Shown here one piece after another: positions 1-12,900 of a DNA stretch of 64,000 bases. This stretch comes from Pyxicephalus adspersus. Taxonomy: Eukaryota; Chordata; Amphibia; Anura; Pyxicephalidae. A program made the translations under genes and the position numbers. The stretch's first letter is position 1. Each line of letters begins with the position of its first letter. The stretch lies in assembly GCF_032062135.1 (NCBI RefSeq), contig NC_092859.1:23913549-23977548 (forward strand). The letters run 5' to 3'. The notes under the pieces were generated by a model that saw nothing but the letters and a program-made list of their open reading frames with translations, was not told where the DNA came from and did no database searches.

Positions 1-556
1 TGGATGCCCCTCAGAAACCGTTATTGCCTTATCAGCAGCGCTTACTAGAACAAGCTGCCCTCAGACATACAGAGCCGCAGTGGAAACAGGTAACCAGTGC
101 TGGCTGACTGAATACAGGGCACTCCACCCTCACAGATGTGTGTGTATATAATATCACAGAAGAGGGCAGTGGATTATTTTGTATATTGGGTGGACTATTT
201 GTGTGTATGGCCTTTTGGATGATAAATATTTTGTTCACCATCAATTAACTTAATAATCTCAACCAGCGAATGTGTGTGCATTCATGATTGGAATAATACT
301 GTAATGGATGTATTTGGGAAATACATCCTATTATCTAGCAACTGCTTCTGAAACATTGTAAAGCTGTCAACTGGGTAAAAGTGGAGTGCTGGTTGGAAAC
401 TGCATTTTATCAACATCATGCTGCAACTGTAATGTTATAAAATTACAGTGAATAGATTGTCATGATTTTGACACATTAGGCCGTGTTATTATGTAACATG
501 GAACTCTAGTAAGACCATGTTGTTGCGTAGTTTCCAACCAGTGCACCGTATGGTAA

Positions 557-1270
557 CTCATATAGGCTGCATACTGGCCACTGGGTAGTAAGGCAAAAAT
601 GAAAGGGGTATTGATGTCATGAGGTTTACATACATAGCATGTTGAATGGTCACTGAGAAGTTAAAGCACATGGGAGATGGGAAACTGATCACTGAGTGGT
701 TACTATATATTGAATGCTGATGTTCCATTGCGGTGCAAAGACATGTAGGATGGTGACCTGCCACTGAGAGACTAAGACAGATGGGCAGGGGACTACCAAT
801 GAGGAAGGGAAGTAATATATGTTAGGGGCTGACCACTTAGTGTATTCGATGGATAGGCTGGGAACTGCACATTGCTGTGTTATCCCACATAGCCTGGGGA
901 CACGCTACTAAGAGACTAAGATGCATGGTCAGGGACTAGCCACTAAGAGCGTGGGGCACATAGACTGGGGAGAGGTCATTGAGGAGCTGAAGTATGTAAA
1001 TTGGGGACTGGCAACTGTGGGGCTAGATGGACTGGTCACTCAGGGGCCAAGGCACAAAGGCTGGTGACCTGCCAATAACAAGCCAAGGCATGTAAGCTGG
1101 GGATATTTGACTGAGCATTAAGGCACATATGTGGGAAAACGGACACTGCAGGTTATCATATATAAGCTCAACACAACTGCGGGACCTACTACTAAGAAAA
1201 GGTATTGAAACTGGGGACTGGCTACTGAGGGGCTGGGGCTTGTAGGCTGATAACTGGCCACAAGACAACT
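557..1270. repeat. Degenerate minisatellite, unit about 38 bp
   Basis: Divergent repeats of a unit resembling CTGGCCACTGAGAGACTAAG followed by a CACATAGGCTGGGGA-like half recur about every 36-40 bp. Clear copies lie near 752-790, 892-940, 935-975, 1000-1050, 1040-1085 and 1205-1260. Copies are strongly diverged and vary in length, so the array looks old. Open frames on both strands here come from the repeat and are not taken as genes. Bases 1-556 hold nothing recognised. Confidence 0.6.
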
Positions 1271-1420
1271 GACTTCCAAAGTTGCTAACATGAGTGTTGA
1301 AGTTTTTGCCATTGCTTGGATTATAGGATTTACATTACTTTGCATTACTTCAAAAATATAACTTGTACACCTGTTGAAGATTTTGTGCATTTCTCCCCAA
1401 CCCTTCTGTCCATGTTTAAG

Positions 1421-1510
1421 CCCAGGATTAATGACCTGCCCCGGACTTGTCCAAAAAAGATCATCAGTTTGCATTCTCGGCCGTACCTTGTCCCGAGGCC
1501 ATTGACGCAG
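1421..1510 (+). CDS. MICAL3: Candidate MICAL3 exon (30 codons, phase 0-0)
   Basis: A C-rich tract (TTCTCCCCAACCCTTCTGTC) precedes an AAG acceptor, and a CAG|GTGACT donor follows. The 90-nt interval is open in phase 0, matching the following MICAL3 exons, and begins PRINDLP and ends VPRPLTQ. It is GC-richer than its flanks. In the family, the stretch between the CH and LIM domains is poorly conserved, so I cannot confirm it by memory. Another frame (1435-1629) also looks coding-like but carries an internal stop at 1555. Confidence 0.4.
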
Positions 1511-2312
1511 GTGACTCGGGCGATGCGCTCTATACGTTTCTCACTGCTTCTGGCTGACCATCTGCTCTGTATGTACAGGCAGAAGAGTCAGACGTGTCTG
1601 CATGGATTAGGCAATTTCTTCAACTCTAGGTTTAACTGGGTGTATTTATCATATAAAGCATAACCGGATCCACCTGCCTTAGACCTGGAGCCTGTAATGG
1701 CCATTCCAGGCTCAAAAGTAACATTTTTCTGTTCTGGCTAAAATATAGTTGAAGAGGGTAAGACCCCCCATTGAATCTTATCATGTTTGGCAAATACATT
1801 TTTTTAAAAATCCACTGAAAATCTGCAAAAAGTTGGATCCTGTTTTGGAAGTGTATATTAACCTAACACAGCTGTGCATTCATTGCGATTGATCAAATTA
1901 TGTTGCAAATTTTTCAAGCAAGTAGAAATATTGGAAGGCGGTTGGGTTGTTCATATAAAAGTAAATCATCTGGCAATATTCTAGAGGTCAGAGTTCAGAG
2001 TGCCTCTGTGACTCTTCCAGAATTTCTGCCAGCTAGTCAAACCAGCTTATATTTTAAAATCCTTCTCCTCCAACCAAACTCCTGTGTCTCATTTGCTAGC
2101 AATGCAACTTACAAGGATCTGGATACTTATTTTGGATCTAACTGCACCCTGCCAGGATCACACACGCAGTCCGTTCCAGCACACTCAGCTTTGGCTGTTC
2201 ACCAGTTCGACGCACGGCTCAGTCTGTGGCCGTACTAGCTGCCTGCTGGCCTTACGTTTGTCCCGTATGTCTTACTTTGTTTTGTTTTCTTTTTTTTCTA
2301 TCCCATTCACAG

Positions 2313-2366
2313 AGTAGTCCATTGCCGCCTGGTGACCGTGGGGAGACGTGTCCCAGCCCGGAGAGG
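2313..2366 (+). CDS. MICAL3: Probable MICAL3 exon before the LIM domain (18 codons)
   Basis: A very strong pyrimidine tract (2264-2308) ends in CACAG, followed by 54 nt open in phase 0 and the donor AGAGG|GTAAAC. It encodes SSPLPPGDRGETCPSPER. Start and end phases equal those of the next exons (3849 and 5783), so it can be included or skipped without a frameshift. It lies in the variable CH-to-LIM linker. The product is inferred from position, phase and codon content, not from a remembered homologous sequence. Confidence 0.55.
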
Positions 2367-2511
2367 GTAAACCGCATGGGTTTGGCGTGCTTGCGTGCAA
2401 ACACACGAAAACAAAGGGTGTTAAGAAGCAATAGTATCCGATCTTCACACAATTTTTAAAGCCCAAGCTAAACATAATTCAGTTGTATCCATACATATTC
2501 ATTTACTTTAG

Positions 2512-2640
2512 ATAGCAGATATAACTGACATTGAAAAGCCCTGCCAGCACAATGTAGAAAAGGACCACTGCTCTGTGGATAAATGCAGTGATGTGCATGT
2601 CAGACATGTAACTCTATCGGAAAAGCTTATACTCTGCTGA
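2512..2640 (+). CDS. Possible exon or alternative end of MICAL3 (low confidence)
   Basis: After TTTACTTTAG, 42 phase-0 codons run to a TGA at 2638-2640. The translation looks coding-like (for example KDHCSVDKCSDVHVRHVTLS). Possible in-frame donors are AAT|GTAGAA at 2554 and CAT|GTAACT at 2608. Without a transcript it could be an internal exon, a terminal exon, or chance. Confidence 0.25.
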   Translation: MADITDIEKPCQHNVEKDHCSVDKCSDVHVRHVTLSEKLILC

Positions 2641-2708
2641 TTTGAGAGCTCTGACCTAGCAGGGGTATGTCTGACCTGAAGAGAGACTAGAACTTCTAAA
2701 AGAGAGTA

Positions 2709-3045
2709 AGGCTACATACAGACGTTTGTCATTGGAAAGGATTTTTCACAATTCTTTCCAAAGACAAAAGACTAAAAGATGCATTAACGAGTGCAGTACA
2801 TACAGCACCATTCTGCTTTATGTAGATGGGAGGGGGGAGAATGACACCACGTGGCACCACGTTGTGCTGTCTCCCCTTCACTTGTATTGTGGTCGTTAGT
2901 GAATCCACCAAGACGAATCCATGAACGACATCGGATGAGCTATGTTGCTGTAGGGAAAGATATAGGCTACGTACACACATCAGATGATTCTTGTCTGATA
3001 ATTGCCTCAGGGTCGAGAATCATCTGACGTGTGTACGTAGCCTAT
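2709..3045. mobile_element. MITE family A, copy 1
   Basis: About 337 bp, with ends AGGCTACATACAGACG on the left and ACGTGTGTACGTAGCCTAT on the right forming imperfect terminal inverted repeats. The body contains AGTGCAGTACATACAGCACC, a G-run and GAATCCATGAACGAC, all recurring in the copies at 6289, 42862 and 44442. There is no transposase, so it is a non-autonomous DNA element. Superfamily not assigned. Confidence 0.75.
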
Positions 3046-3848
3046 GGGTCTTTCCCTGCAGCATGCTGCCCGACTGTGGCTGCATTTCAAAATATCATAT
3101 TTTTAATTGAAAAAACTATTTCTGCAGTCACTGGTTGTTGATGCTTCCAGATTCTGTAGTATCTACTATGCCCTGATGAAATGGCACCTTTCAAACTCAC
3201 TGAAACACATTGGCTTTTTTACCGTATGCATCTTTTAATTAAATTTATTTTGGACATCACAAACCTCCTTTTTGGGGAGCAGGAAATTAAATTGAAAACC
3301 TTTTGAGCTGCAACTGTAATTGTTTTCTGCTTTTAACAGAGAGGAAGTAAGATAGGAGCGACTGTTATCCTAAAGCATTAATTTTCCACATTGTCATTAT
3401 TTTACATACAGTTTAATACAAAAATCAAAGTGATTGCTGTTCATGTTATTACATGCAGGCTGGATTTTTTTATATACAAAATTAGCCTTAAGCCTGAAGG
3501 TGAATAGTATTGTAGCTGTCATATAAAATTACCATATTAAAGATGTAAAAGTTTTGTGGATATGCAAGCCTATAATTAACATTTTTATTTTTACACATTA
3601 TACTAAATAAAAGGTTTATAATTTCTTGAGTATATATTTAAAAATTATAATAATATAGGTAGGCAAACTAGTCATAGAATTTTAATCAAGTAAACCAATG
3701 CATACCGACGCTGTTAAATCTGGCCTTGGCTTCAATTACCCTCAAACCCTAACCTTCATTTATCTTAAAAAATAAAATCGTTTTTGATTGTCCCTTCAAA
3801 CCCCCCCCCCCAACCTATTGCTTTAATGATTTTTTTTCCACTTCTCAG

Positions 3849-3956
3849 TTCGATCTCGAACCAGCTCGTCGTTCTCCAGTCGACCAGTGGCAGCAATCCA
3901 TCTTTCTCCGCTCTTCTGAGCGCCCTGCCTCCCCCTCTTATGATGATATTCGACAG
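3849..3956 (+). CDS. MICAL3: MICAL3 exon upstream of LIM (36 codons)
   Basis: The acceptor TTTTTCCACTTCTCAG and donor CGACAG|GTAGCA bound 108 nt open in phase 0. The product runs [16 protein letters not shown] to [11 protein letters not shown] content is well above the flanks and codon use is coding-like. Spliced to the next exon it gives [15 protein letters not shown], leading directly into the conserved [14 protein letters not shown] block. The exon may be alternative, because it is symmetric. Confidence 0.75.
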
Positions 3957-6900
3957 GTAGCATGTTTTAGACACGTGTGTGCAAAGCTCTGTGTTTACAG
4001 CTAATAGCATGTGCTTGAGTAATCCACTGCTGCTGAATGACTTGAAGGTATTCAGCCTAGTTTCCAAAAGGACTTAAGTAGAAACTGCTGGTTTGTTACC
4101 CATCCCCATCCATCTCGGACTCCAATTTGCTATATATGGGAAACTGCCAGTTCTTTTTTAACCTCCTTTAATAGATGAGGCCTTGTGTGTGTAACAAGAA
4201 TGGCTTATGACTTAATCAACACTACTTTTCAGCCAACATGGTAAAATTATTTTGTATCTGTTTATTCATTGGTATGTAAGGGATCAGGGAAAACTAAGAG
4301 TAGGGTGTAAGAATCTTTGTTGACAGCAGAACAGTTTATTGCTTTAATAAATAGATTTTCTATATCCCTGCTAACCACTTTAGGGAGCACTTTTGAACAT
4401 TGTGCACCTGCTATGCTCATTGTGAGGGGTTCCCACCATCCCACCACCGTTCCTAGGTCTGTACTCCTGGCATATAAGAACTCAACTAAGAATTTGGGGA
4501 TTTTGCAGCTGGAATCCTCCTGGAAATATGAGAAGCTAGCTGTTAAACATACTGCATATGTAATTCAGATATTATTTTTGGGTTAAACCACCTTTACCAT
4601 CTGATCAGTAACATTGACAATATTCTGGTCTATAGTAAAGCATAATTTCTTCATGCTTTATTGTGTGAAACCTTGAGACACTTCAATCAATATTTGTATC
4701 TAACATTGTATCTAAATCCCCTACAGTACTAAGCTTTGTCCATCTTCAAGGCTGTCAGAATTGCTTCCGTTTTCAAGTGCAATATGCCCAGCCTTTTCCA
4801 TTACCCTCTCGTAATAAGGATTTTTCCCAACCACCCAGGTTCATATCACATTATTTTTATTTTTTGATTGAGCTTACAACCTTTATATTGTGCTTGTTGC
4901 TGGTTTCCCCATTGATGGAGATTGATTATACTTTCTTCCTGACCCTTGGACACCCTTTTACAATGGAATGAAGTAATGAGACACCCCCCTCCCCAACACT
5001 TTCTGTGTTTTCCTGTTATGGTAACCCCCCTTTGTATCTTTTACTGGTGTCACTAGGACAAAAAACTATATAATAAGTAATAATAAATGGTGTCTGAATA
5101 GAATAAGTAAGGGTCAGACCGTTTATCAAGGTTTTATTGCTGTCTCTGTCTCCACCAGGGAGATTTATCCCTCATTTCATATTGGTGATCATTGTCACCT
5201 AGACGAGGAAAATTAAGAACTGTTCCTAACACAAAAGCTAAGGGATTTCATTTCCAATGGGGACACTTGTTCTGGGGTCAACTCTGTCACTTTGGGAGTT
5301 TAAGCATCACTTTATTTTGAATTAGAGAGTAGTGAATGTAAAATTGCCCAATAATGCACAGAGAAAAAATGGCAGGTGTTTTAACCCATTCCTACTCAAA
5401 AATAAATTTGAGCTGAATTTGGGTTTTTGTTCCATCACATTCCGCTGTGAAGGTTTCCCATATTACCACTCTTTGTCAGTGCAAAATCAGTAATTACTTC
5501 CATAACAGCATTGTAAACAGAATTTTTCTTTCGAATATAGTCATAGTGTGTATGCCAGAACAAGGCTGGTGCTGTACGGAGTTGGTTGCTGACGTGATTA
5601 TTTACAAGAAACACCTACTAACAAATATGGCCTGTTCCCCGGTATGCATTGCTGTCACACATCTCCATAACGCCTCGCTGCTCACTCCTGTTGATTGGAT
5701 GTGTATGTAATCGTTGAGTTTCCACCTTTCTTGTGTGGCTCATGCCCTCTTCTTCCTCTCTTCCTCATCTCCTTTCTGTCAGAAGTACATAAAGATATAT
5801 ACAGGTGGTGTGAGCTCATTGGCTGAACAGATAGCCAATCAGCTGCAAAAGAAGGAGACCCCCAAGCCTCTGTTTGGGAAAAAAGTGGTAAGCCAGATAA
5901 AAAGTATCAATACCCTAACAATTGTTTTATGGCATTTTTATCATTTGTTTTCCTTTAATTTTATTGCATAGAAGAATGTTGTTAAATCTTTCTTTTTTTA
6001 TTCTGACAGGTCAACTTTATCCACTTCTAGACCAAGTAAGCTGGTCATACAATTTACAATCTGATTGTACAATCACCTTTACATCTACCACCAAATATAT
6101 AGTTTAGGATCCTTTACCGTGGATTCGGACTGAATCGATTTTTGAGGCTTGTCCTCATATTATCTAGTTTTGATAAGGAGTTTGTATGATCAGCTTATAA
6201 CGTGTATGGTCAGACTTCTGTACCCGCACAGACGAGTGCAACTCTTAAAGCTCAGTCCACCAGACTAAGAATGACATTTTAGTCTTTAAGGCTACGCACA
6301 CACGTTCATAATTGTCATTGTAAAAGATCCTTCACAATCCTTTCCAGTGACAAAAGATTGAACAGTGCATGAATGAGCGCTGTACATACAACACCCATCT
6401 GCTCTATGGAGAGTGGAGGGGGGAACGAGCAAGTGGTACCCTTTTGCGATCTCTCCCCTTCACTTCCATTACGGTTCGTCATTCGTGAATCTGTTAGGAC
6501 GGATCCATGAATGACCAGCGCTGTACACACACCAGATTCTCGTCCAACTATTAGCCCTGAGGAGATCATCAGCCGAGAATCATCTGACGTGTGCACGTAA
6601 CCTATGTCAGTAACAAGCACACAAAGGAGCATTTCTTGCTGTCAGGGATGTGCATGTTAGGGGTTCTGCTCTAAGCCAAAACACACAGCCTAAATGTGTG
6701 CAAAAAAATTCTGCTACTTTATGCTTGTAAAACCCACATCATAGGTAGACATTGGTTCCATTTGTATACAATTAATTTAGTTTATAAAAACACCTTAAGA
6801 CATCTACATTTAACATATAAAGACTATGTCCAGGCATTTCCCAAATTCTTTCCCAAACCTTACTCCCCCTCTTTCGATAATGTCCCAGCATTATTGTTTT

Positions 6901-9900
6901 ATTCCTTGTAGTAAAAAAACTTCCTAGGACTCCCTATGATGCCACCCCTAGACGTGTTAAATTCTTGCTGGGAGCTCAGTTCATCTTGATTTAGCCCACT
7001 CCCAAAACTACATCTCCCAAGAGCCATTTCCCCACAAACTGTGTGTTGGTAGGCTTTTACTAGCAATGTTTTGGCAGAAAAGATGTCCCACAGTGTTTTC
7101 TGCAAGGTGGAGGTTCTGTGTCTCAGTCCAAGGAAGTATCCCCCCAGTGCTGAGATATTCATTTTAATGTTGACAGCCAAACTCAAGTCAGGAGCCGCTG
7201 TCAGACTCTGACAGTCAGGTGGCCTGTCAGTGTGATGCTGACAGGTTCTCATTAAATTATGCAATGATGTGCAATTTTCAGTGAATTTCCTTCCTTATTT
7301 GACCCTTATATTCTCTGCTCATATGCAGGCTTCATTCAGGAAGGAGTTCCCCCAAAACATTGGTGGTAGTGACGTCTGTTACTTTTGCCGTCGCCGCGTG
7401 TACGTGATGGAACGTCTTAGCGCCGAGGGCAAGTTCTTTCACCGAAGCTGCTTCAAATGTGACTACTGCAACACCACACTGCGTCTGTCTGCCTATGCCT
7501 ATGATCTGGAGGATGGTAAGGCTTGTGCAGGAGTCTTTCTTTATTACAGGTTGCTCCATTTAGTATGTTGATCCAGGGTTTAAATTTAGTTTTAAATGGA
7601 CATCAGCAGGTTTATTCTCTTATAGTAGTTTGTGTCCCCCACCTTCGACAAAGAGGTATTTATTGAGAGTGATACTCTATTGTAGCTGATGCCCCAGTTA
7701 TTTGTCTTTCCATGAAATTCTGTTCTAAAATTAGGAAACGGCAAATATTTTGCTTGAGCAGGTCTGAACAACCCAGCCATAATGCAATATACTATTTCCG
7801 GGCACCATTCTCCATGCCAGGGGAGCATGAAACTGCATCCCACCCTTGCCTGATACTAATTCTGAGAACCCGCTTTTATTGATAGCCGCTGGTCTCACAA
7901 TGACAGTCAAAACGGCCAATCCTGAAAATCACAAACAAAACCCTCCTTTCTGTAGAGAAAAGGAGAGGGAAGACTACAAATAACATTGTGGACTATTGTG
8001 TGAAAATAAGTGCAATAAAGAAGTGATAAAGGGTAAAAACTGTTGTGTAATAGAACCACCAATGCATTTTTAACATTTTTGTTAGCATGTCTGCTTATGA
8101 TTAGAAAACATGAGGAAAGTATTATCAAGTTAACATTGCACACTGGCAATTCCACATTTGGCCTGGACAAACACATATTGAGGGGGTTAGCCCCATTACC
8201 TTCATAGTAAAGGCCCCGACCTTGTACTAGATTGTAGCAAGGCATAAAAGGCTTTTGCAGGTGAAATGTCTTGGCATTTGTATCTCACTCTCAATGGACA
8301 AACCCTAAGGTCTTGGCCTCTCAAATGTCCGTCTTGTTGAACCTTTATGACTATAAATATAGCTGGACAGCAATTCTGCTAAGCAGATTAGCTGATGAGA
8401 ACACCATATAGAAGAGCTAGGTCTCTCTGCAGGATTTACTGGCAAAGGGGCCTAAGCTGTGGTCACCAAGAGTAACTTCATGGTTTGCATTGGCCCTTGA
8501 CTCGCTAAGTCCTATTGTGCAGATGAATTGCGTTTCCTGTTCTGCAGTGGACATTGATTTTACTTGTTGCTTGGCCTTTAATTTATGACTGCACACAAAT
8601 TGTCTATCTAGTCCTATTCCAGATTCTTACTGGCAGTTTAACCTGCTCCCACCCTTCCTGACCTTGCTGTGTTTGTATGACAGAACTGTGATGGGCACAG
8701 AATGGGTGTTTTGGCAGTGCCAGGGTTAAAAGCTTGCTGTTCCTCCTCCGTTACTGTAGTGCTGGATGTGACATTGGGCATCTTTTGTCCCTCACACACT
8801 GTCACATTGTTACTGGTAGACATTTGCCTTCTGTTTTCCAACCCCACAGCAAAGTGTCACAGCTGATCAGCCGCCCAAGAACTCTGTGTCTGCACAAATA
8901 CGTTTCAATTCTCAAAGCTAATTTTTATTTTTGTAGGAAAATTTTATTGCAAACCGCACTACTGCTACCGGCGCTCCGGCTACAGCCACAGGAAGAGAGC
9001 AGCGGCACCTGCACTTGCAAACAAGGTGAGCACAGCTTGACAGAGAGGTCCCATCCTGTGGTAGTATTCTAATTCGAGGACTCTTGCTTTATGTAGCAAC
9101 ATATTCTGTCATTCCAGGGATATGAAATGACTTATCACACCATCGTAAGGGATACGTTTTCAAAATTCTGTGTTTTTTACTTTTATAAGATGTTTGCTTT
9201 GAATGCGTTTTCGGGTGATCTGCACTAAATGAAGTGTGGTAGGGTTAGAAGCTCAGTAGGGTCCTGTTGTCTATTTCTGCATACCCTTTATTCGCTTAGA
9301 TAGTCAAAAGAACAGAATGAAAAGAAAGTGTACTTTCCAAACCCCCCAAAAAATGCATGTAGGTAGCAAAAGACCAGCTACTAGTATTGCAGATAGCCTT
9401 TCCGCAGTTGATCTTTACTCTGTTACGGACTTACCATTGTTCTGTACTGTGTCTCTCTGGGTGTGTCTGTCATAGTAGAGGAGCTTGGTAGAGAAGGAAC
9501 AGCTCCATGAAACAGGTAAAGCAAAGACGTATTTTGACACAATTTAACCATGGCCTAGTCTTATGTTAGTGGTCAGACCTGGGGACACCTATTGGCTGTC
9601 TTGGGTCAGTAAAGGAGCAATCAATCATCCAGGATGTTTTTCCCATTCCAGTCTGTGCTGTTCCTCAAGTTAGTCCTTGAAGTGCCTTTCTTTAGGAACA
9701 TGCCTTGCAGCTGTTTATGGCTTATTTATATAATGTGTCTCTCTAATCAGTCTATACAAAATGTATCCAGTCAGGCAGACCCTTATATCACATTAGTTCT
9801 AAATAAAATTGTACAATCAGTTTGAAATGTGCTTGACCAGTTTAAAGATTGTACAGTCAAATTGTAAGATTTGTTTCAACTTTAGTGCATTGTGATAACA

Positions 9901-12900
9901 AATACATTTGTCTTTCTGGCACCACAGGAAATAAAAGGAACAGCAAAAGATACCCCGGATGCTGAAGAGCCTGGACGAGCTCCTGTGTCCCCCGTGTCTG
10001 CTGTGGAGAAGACCCCAGGTACCCGCCCCTCCTTCCTGCGGCGTGCAATGAGCCTGTGTTCCTTGGCGCGGCGGCTGCCAAATGCAGCGTCCTCCGTAAA
10101 ACGCCTGATCACCCAAGACCCACTGGACTGTTTTTTCATGTGTCAGCTGATTGTGTTTGGTCTACCCTTCCTGTATGTCCAGTCTGAGATCTTATTGCAG
10201 ATTCTGGGGGAATTTCCCTGGTCCCCCACCGCCTGAGATCCAAGAGAGCCGAAATATTCTATGGATGTATGATTTATTTGATAGATAAATGATTGTAGCA
10301 TGTGCGCTGACCCCGCTAAGACCTCATAGGGTATAACCCGCTCTGTGACGTAGAGTAGTGCGCAGAATATATTGTATTATCTTGCTTTGTTGTGTTTGTC
10401 ATACCATACATCCTTCAGGTCATTTAAACAGAGGAGAGTTGGCCATTTTGTAGGCTGTAGCATTTCTGAAAATGCAGCCCAGACACTTTGTCTCTAATAA
10501 GGACAAAATGATGGGGGTCTGCATTTAGCCAGCCCTAGGAATGTAGGGTTTTGTCAGAAATTGTTACTCTGCCTTGAATTGGTCAAAGTGAGATCACTGT
10601 GGGTGTGCTTCCTGTGGAGATGACGAAATGACCACCTTTTTGTTATTCCAAAAACCAAAATCCAGCTCCAGCCCCTGGATGGAAGGGGACATTTAGGTGG
10701 ACCAGATGCAGTGCCCAATGTGTGGTATGCACAACTAGTTAGTAAGGTTTCCCCCTTTCCCCATTAACTGTCAAAGACGTTTCAACAATCAAAAAATCTG
10801 ATATGATGGGGGCATAGGAGAAATGAAGCGTTGCTCTTTCCCCATCCAGTCTTTCTTTATTAAACCTACCAAATGATTAGATTGTAGAAATACATTTTGT
10901 TTTCGGGTTACTAAACTAGATCCATATTCCTCAGGGGAGACCAATGTAGTGAAAACCATTTATTGTTTGCCAGTTGCTTTTATATTACTTTTTTTTTTAA
11001 TGCGTAAAGTAATTTTAACTGGATTTGTGTTTTAGGAGGTTTGTTTATGTGTATGCTGCAGTCAGATTTGAACTCAAACAGATTGGGCCAATGCACTGAA
11101 CACTATATACAAACTTTTTTAGTTGACACTTTCTTTTTATGTCATTTTAATGCTGGATCTGCTTTTTTTGTACAGTAAGTTTTTTTTAAAGCAGTGTTAG
11201 AAATTAGGCAGAGCACTAATATTTTATATTTTATTTACCGTAGAAAGCATTCATACAATTCATACAGATGTGCACTTGGCTTAGAGACATTTTTGTCTGG
11301 TGGTTTTAAGTGGCGGCTCTGAGCCTGCGCTGAACGGGAAAAAGAGAATATCTGAGTTTCTTCTGTATATTTTGGACTTTTATTATTGTTGGACATTAGT
11401 TGAAAAGGCCCATGAGAATATTACTTGTTTCCTAATGTCTATTATTATTACTATTTACTACTATTATTACTATTGCCTGCCCTGTAAATCCTAATCTGAT
11501 TTGTAAATGGGGGCCAATATTGCCACTTAGTTCTGGTGCGTTGATAAAACAGGCCGACGGGGTGCTGTGTTGTTTGAAAGCTTCTGGGGACGTTGATTAT
11601 ACCTAATATATACTTAACAAGAAACAAACACTAAGCCTGGGCCACATTTAATACTTTAGTATCCTGGACAAGGTGGGCATTAAATATAGTTCGAAGGGAT
11701 GGTGACATCCCTGTCATGCTGCCAAAGGTGAACTAATGCTTTAATATTTGATAATTCACAGTTGTCGCCCCCTTGTCACAGGTGAGTATTCCACTTTTTT
11801 GAGGGCCACTTTATTGTTGTCAGAATTGTCTTTTGAGTGTATGAAAGTATTCTCATCAGTGTTGATGGTTTTGTCTTATCACTTTCACTAGGGTGAGTAT
11901 GGGGTGCTGCCGGTGGCTTTAATGTTGATTTAATATTGGATATATCCCCAGTTACACAGGGTCAGTTTTCTCTGCTGGGGTTCTTTAGGAGAGGTGCAGA
12001 GTGCACAAAATGGTGATTTGCTGTATTTTTTCACACTAAGCACTTTGAATTGGAAAAAGTATTTATTTTTTTAACATACTTGGTGAATTGTGGTGTTTAT
12101 GTTCTTGCATTGCTGCTAAAGCTGGTCGATATTTTGTCTGTTCCACCTTCACTGCATCCAATGAGAGGTCGGTTTTAAAACCTTTTTGTGCAGTGAAGCA
12201 TATAGACAAGTGAGGCCATCCTTTCCTCATTGTGGCTGGAACTCTTCTCAGTGGTACATAATACTAAGTAATTCTTATATAACCTGTACACATGGCTGGG
12301 AGATTGTTAAAAGTTTGCAACCTGTCAGTGTACTCTCTTGTGTGTCACTTGTTACTACAGGCTCAATAAGTGTTATAAAGCATTACATAGTAGACAAATG
12401 ACTGCCATGGTGATCCAGTTGACCGGAACACTTTTAAGGTCATTGTGGTCATTTATACATTTAGAGTAGTAGCTTGTAGCTGTATTTTGCATTTGTGTCT
12501 CAGGGTGATGCTTGTGTTGCAGCGTGCGGTTGCAATAAACCCAGTGTAAGTGCAGATCTCCTGCTGTTCCCATTTAATGGTGTGACTTAATAGCTAGCAA
12601 CGTGTAGCAATAATAAATAAATCCTCTTTGCTGCTTTGTTCAGGTACTTCATTGTAATAACTGTGACAAAAAACTACCCCTTTTTGGGTTTCAAGAAGCA
12701 GATATTTTCATAGTCATATCACCAATTCATTAAATTTCATTTATCTCCTACACTTTGCTCTGTGTTCGTGAAACCTGTCAGTCCACGGCATCGGTTTGCA
12801 GCAATGTAATAAGTTACGCTTCTGTCTAGCTTGGTACACAGCCAGCGGTTTCACTATTTATATGTAACTGGTGTTGCTTTCTGTTTGTTCAACCCTTATC

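Noticed and set aside
1118..1474. 118-codon minus-strand ORF
   Set aside because: Covers the degenerate minisatellite and antisense of the candidate exon; no domain or codon signal.
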